64,000 nucleotides of DNA from Rhodobacteraceae bacterium S2214 (GTDB lineage: Bacteria; Pseudomonadota; Alphaproteobacteria; Rhodobacterales; Rhodobacteraceae): positions 2,640,001 to 2,704,000 of the forward strand of contig CP081161.1 in NCBI GenBank assembly GCA_025141675.1. The letters run 5' to 3'. The position numbers and the translations under genes are program-made. Below, one piece after another: positions 61,097-64,000 of the stretch. Under the pieces are notes generated by a model that did no database searches, was not told the DNA's origin, and worked only from the letters and a program-made list of their open reading frames with translations. Position 1 is the first letter of the stretch, and each line of letters begins with the position of its first letter.

Positions 61097-62023
61097 ATGT
61101 TTTCCGACTTTACGACGGCCGAGCTCGGCGCGATTTTTGCGATGCAGGGCTTTGCCGGCCTGATCTTGTTCTCTGTTTTTGTGCTGATGGCGCTTGGACT
61201 TGCGATCATCTTTGGCCAAATGGGCGTGATCAACATGGCCCATGGCGAGTTCATGATCCTTGGTGCTTATGTCACCTACTTTGTCTCAATCTTCTTTGCC
61301 GATTACATGCCCGCCTTATTTAGCGGCTATTTCTTTGTGGCGATGCTGCTGGCCTTCATCGCCTCTGGCGCGCTGGGGCTGCTGGTCGAGTGGTCTATCA
61401 TCCGCCACCTTTACAAACGTCCGCTTGATACCCTGCTGGCGACGTGGGGCCTGAGCCTGATTTTGCAGCAACTTTATCGGACAGCCTTTGGTGCCCGAGA
61501 AGTCGGCGTGACCATTCCAAGTTGGATGATGGGATCCATGCCTATCACGGACATGGTCGAGGTTCCAATAAACGGGATCTTCGTGATGATCTTGGCCGTG
61601 AGCATTTCACTGGCGGTCTATTTCATGATGTTCCGCTCTAACTGGGGCAAGCAGGTGCGGGCGATTAACCAGAACCGTGTGATGGCGGGGGCCGTGGGGA
61701 TCAACACCGAATGGACCGACAGGCTGACCTTTGGCATTGGCTGCGGGGTGGCGGGTGTTGCCGGGTCTGCCTTTACGATGATCGGATCAACCGGACCGAC
61801 GGCGGGGCAGCTTTACATCGTTGATACCTTCCTTGTTGTAGTCTTTGGCGGCGCGGGCAGCATTCTTGGCACCATCGCATCCGCTTTTTCGATCTCTCAG
61901 GCGCAGTCGATCATGGAGTTCTTCCTGTCCGGCTCTATGGCCAAGGTCCTCACGCTGTTGGTGGTGGTTGGCATCCTGATGATCCGCCCGCAGGGGCTCT
62001 TCTCCTTGAAGCTTCGCAAGTAA
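61097..62023 (+). CDS. urtB: Urea ABC transporter permease UrtB
   Basis: A protein of 308 residues of the LivH-type branched permease family, with about eight membrane helices. The family blocks FGQMGVINMAHGEFMILGAYVTY, PLDTLLATWGLSLILQQLYR and NRVMAGAVGINTEWTDRLTFGIG are present. The start at 61097 (MFSDFTTAELG) has AAAAGGA upstream; a long upstream extension of the frame lies within urtA and is rejected. It pairs with UrtC to form the channel. Confidence 0.95.
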   Translation: MFSDFTTAELGAIFAMQGFAGLILFSVFVLMALGLAIIFGQMGVINMAHGEFMILGAYVTYFVSIFFADYMPALFSGYFFVAMLLAFIASGALGLLVEWSIIRHLYKRPLDTLLATWGLSLILQQLYRTAFGAREVGVTIPSWMMGSMPITDMVEVPINGIFVMILAVSISLAVYFMMFRSNWGKQVRAINQNRVMAGAVGINTEWTDRLTFGIGCGVAGVAGSAFTMIGSTGPTAGQLYIVDTFLVVVFGGAGSILGTIASAFSISQAQSIMEFFLSGSMAKVLTLLVVVGILMIRPQGLFSLKLRK

Positions 62024-62035
62024 GGACGACTGGCT

Positions 62036-63172
62036 ATGACCATTTCAAAAAACGCCCTGTTCACACGACAAGAATGGATCGGATTTGTCGTCCTGGCGGC
62101 GATTATTCTGCTGATCCTGCCGGCTCTCTTGGACAACTTTCGTCTTAATCTGTTCGGCAAATACCTGACCTATGCCTTTGTGGCGATTGGTCTGGCCCTG
62201 TGCTGGGGCGCTGGCGGGATCCTAAGCCTTGGGCAAGGCGTGTTCTTTGGGCTTGGCGGCTACTGCATGGCCATGTTCCTGAAGCTAGAGGCGTCGACAC
62301 CTGAAAATACGTCAATCCAATCCACGCCGGGCATCCCCGACTTTATGGATTGGAACCAGCTGACCGAACTGCCGGGCTGGTGGCAGCCGTTCTACAGCCT
62401 GACGTTCGCGCTGGTTGCTGTTGTGCTTGTGCCTGTCATCTTTGCGCTGATCATTGGGGTGGCCATGTTCCGGCGGCGCGTGGGCGGGGTGTATTTCGCG
62501 ATCATCACACAGGCCTTTGCCGCGATCCTAACTATTTTGATCATTGGCCAGCAAGGCTATACCGGTGGCGTCAACGGCATCACGGACCTGCGCACGCTGA
62601 AAGGCTGGGATATACGGACCGATAGCGCCAAGGAGATCCTGTATTACGTGAATGGCGTGCTGCTGCTGGCAGTGCTGTTTATCGCCCATTGCGTGCGCAA
62701 ATCGAAACTCGGTCGCGTGCTGATCGCCATGCGCGATCAAGAGGATCGGGTGCGGTTCTCAGGCTATGATGTGGCCAGTTTCAAAATCTTTATCTTTTGC
62801 CTCGGGGCTGCTTTTGCTGGGATCGGTGGCGCGATGTTCACGCTGCAAGTGGGCTTTATGTCGCCGACACTTGTCGGGATTGTTCCATCAATTGAAATGG
62901 TGATCTTTTGTGCCGTGGGCGGGCGCTTGTCGATCCAGGGCGCAATCTATGGGGCGTTGCTGGTGAACTGGGCCAAGACCAGCTTTTCCGAAAGCTTCCC
63001 AGAGCTGTGGCTCTTTGGGCTGGGCGGATTGTTCATCGCGGTTGTGATGCTTTTTCCCAACGGGCTTGCGGGCATTTGGTCAGAAAAAATCATGCCCCAG
63101 ATCAACAGGCTATGGACCCAACGCCGCAAGACCACTCCTCAAACGACAGCAAAAGAAGGAGCCGTGTCATGA
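62036..63172 (+). CDS. urtC: Urea ABC transporter permease UrtC
   Basis: A protein of 378 residues of the LivM-type permease family, with about ten membrane helices. The UrtC-specific blocks CWGAGGILSLGQGVFFGLGGYCMAMFLKLE and QGYTGGVNGITDL are clear, as is the coupling region VLIAMRDQEDRVRFSGYDV. Its stop overlaps the urtD start (ATGATG). The C-terminal tail is basic and Thr-rich. Confidence 0.95.
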   Translation: MTISKNALFTRQEWIGFVVLAAIILLILPALLDNFRLNLFGKYLTYAFVAIGLALCWGAGGILSLGQGVFFGLGGYCMAMFLKLEASTPENTSIQSTPGIPDFMDWNQLTELPGWWQPFYSLTFALVAVVLVPVIFALIIGVAMFRRRVGGVYFAIITQAFAAILTILIIGQQGYTGGVNGITDLRTLKGWDIRTDSAKEILYYVNGVLLLAVLFIAHCVRKSKLGRVLIAMRDQEDRVRFSGYDVASFKIFIFCLGAAFAGIGGAMFTLQVGFMSPTLVGIVPSIEMVIFCAVGGRLSIQGAIYGALLVNWAKTSFSESFPELWLFGLGGLFIAVVMLFPNGLAGIWSEKIMPQINRLWTQRRKTTPQTTAKEGAVS

Positions 63173-63915
63173 TGGCCCAAGAACGCTATTTGCTGAAGGT
63201 CGAGGGGCTGACCGTATCCTTTGACGGTTTCAAAGCCGTCGACGATCTAAGCTTTTACGTCGAACCAAACGAATGCCGTGTGATCATTGGCCCCAACGGG
63301 GCGGGCAAGACCACGGTGCTGGACCTGATCTGCGGGCGCACAAAGGCGACTGACGGATCGGTGAAATTCAAGACCCACGAATTGCTGAAAATGCGCGAAG
63401 ACCAGATCGTACATGCAGGTGTGGGGCGCAAATTTCAGACGCCATCAGTCTACGAAGATCTGTCAGTATTTGAAAACCTCGAGATCAGCTATCCCAAGGG
63501 CTACAGCGTTTTTGGCGCGCTGACCTTCCAACGCAATGCGGATGTGAGCGCCCGCATTCAAGAAATCGCCGAGACGATCTTTCTTGCCGATCTGCTGTCG
63601 GAAAAAGCGGCGTTCCTCAGCCACGGGCAGAAGCAATGGCTCGAGATTGGGATGCTGCTTATTCAGGACCCAGAATTGTTGATGTTGGACGAGCCGGTGG
63701 CGGGCATGTCCGTCGCTGAGCGCAAGAAAACCGCAGAACTTTTGAACCGTATCATCAAGGACCGGTCGGTCATCGTGATCGAACACGACATGGGGTTCGT
63801 TGCCGACATCGCGACACGCGTCAACGTGCTGCACCAGGGCAAAATGCTGTCCGAAGGGTCAATGGCGCATGTGCAAGCCGACCCCAAAGTCATCGAAGTC
63901 TATCTGGGCCATTAG
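63169..63915 (+). CDS. urtD: Urea ABC transporter ATP-binding protein UrtD
   Basis: A protein of 248 residues of the LivG type. Walker A is GPNGAGKTT, and the signature appears as LSHGQKQWLEIGMLL, the SHGQKQ form that marks UrtD. Walker B is LLMLDEPVAGMS, and the H-loop is IVIEHDM. AGAAGGAG lies upstream of the ATG at 63169, which overlaps the urtC stop. It couples with UrtE on the cytoplasmic side of UrtBC. Confidence 0.96.
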   Translation: MMAQERYLLKVEGLTVSFDGFKAVDDLSFYVEPNECRVIIGPNGAGKTTVLDLICGRTKATDGSVKFKTHELLKMREDQIVHAGVGRKFQTPSVYEDLSVFENLEISYPKGYSVFGALTFQRNADVSARIQEIAETIFLADLLSEKAAFLSHGQKQWLEIGMLLIQDPELLMLDEPVAGMSVAERKKTAELLNRIIKDRSVIVIEHDMGFVADIATRVNVLHQGKMLSEGSMAHVQADPKVIEVYLGH

Positions 63916-63926
63916 GGAGAACCGGC

Positions 63927-64000
63927 ATGTTGAATGTGAATAAATTGTGTGCGGCCTATGGGGAATCCGAGGTTCTGCACGGTCTTGATCTAGATGTGCC
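63927..64000 (+). CDS. urtE: Urea ABC transporter ATP-binding protein UrtE (N-terminal part)
   Basis: The first 24 codons before the window ends read MLNVNKLCAAYGESEVLHGLD, the LivF/UrtE-type start (a short strand, then YGxSxVLHGL ahead of Walker A). AGGGAGAAC gives a good ribosome site, and the gene follows urtD by 11 bases. The identification relies on the short sequence and the conserved urtABCDE order. Confidence 0.88.
   Translation, partial: MLNVNKLCAAYGESEVLHGLDLDV

Overview
The window looks like chromosomal DNA of a marine alphaproteobacterium of the Rhodobacteraceae (Roseobacter group). The evidence is the protein sequences, the GAAC-N7-GAAC type SOS box, the imuA-imuB-dnaE2 cassette, the urea transporter operon, the many solute-binding-protein transporters, and short intergenic repeats of a Rhodobacterales type. 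Nested and broken insertion sequences and several decayed genes show a genome under active rearrangement. No rRNA, tRNA or CRISPR array was recognised.

Layout. (1) 1-12.9 kb: a carbohydrate uptake and catabolism region. It holds two Gfo/Idh/MocA proteins, a TIM-barrel isomerase, a complete binding-protein sugar ABC transporter with a promoter and paired operator, an exported rhodanese, a GntR regulator, and an operon of SsuD-like flavin monooxygenase, aldo/keto reductase and flavin reductase. The last three match in type and order the sulfoquinovose monooxygenase (sulfo-SMO) pathway. The working hypothesis is that sulfoquinovose glycosides are imported, hydrolysed (perhaps by the 8.4-9.5 kb Gfo/Idh protein), desulfonated and reduced to glucose. 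(2) 13-20.5 kb: a glycerate kinase, then the SOS mutagenesis cassette imuA-imuB-dnaE2 under a perfect LexA box. (3) 20.5-23.7 kb: a 1066-residue cytosolic reductive dehalogenase fused to its own flavin/ferredoxin reductase. (4) 23.7-26 kb: a small membrane ORF and a KefB-type antiporter.

(5) 26.2-36.3 kb: an exopolysaccharide cluster. It has a fused WecG/sugar-transferase initiating enzyme, a Wzz-like chain-length protein, a polymerase/ligase, three glycosyltransferases, a flippase and a Wza-like lipoprotein. (6) 36.6-39.5 kb: an IS3-family element with a nonsense-mutated orfB, split by an intact IS110-family element. (7) 39.8-44.9 kb: a signalling island with a pseudo-receiver protein, a HELNQP-type sensor kinase carrying a Cys/His cluster, a single-domain receiver, an OmpR-type regulator and an IclR-like regulator. 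(8) 45-47.4 kb: a CAP-domain protein and two decayed genes.

(9) 47.6-54.7 kb: a LysR regulator divergent from an ABC importer operon that ends in two calcineurin-type phosphoesterases, probably for uptake and cleavage of a phosphodiester such as a glycerophosphodiester. (10) 54.9-64 kb: an IS110 remnant, a LuxR-type response regulator, an unusual NCS1-transporter/histidine-kinase/receiver fusion, and divergently the urea ABC transporter urtABCDE (urtE cut by the window end). A perfect 8-bp-arm palindrome lies between the last two units and is a candidate target of the regulator.

Calls rest on reading the translated sequences and motifs. No database search was run.
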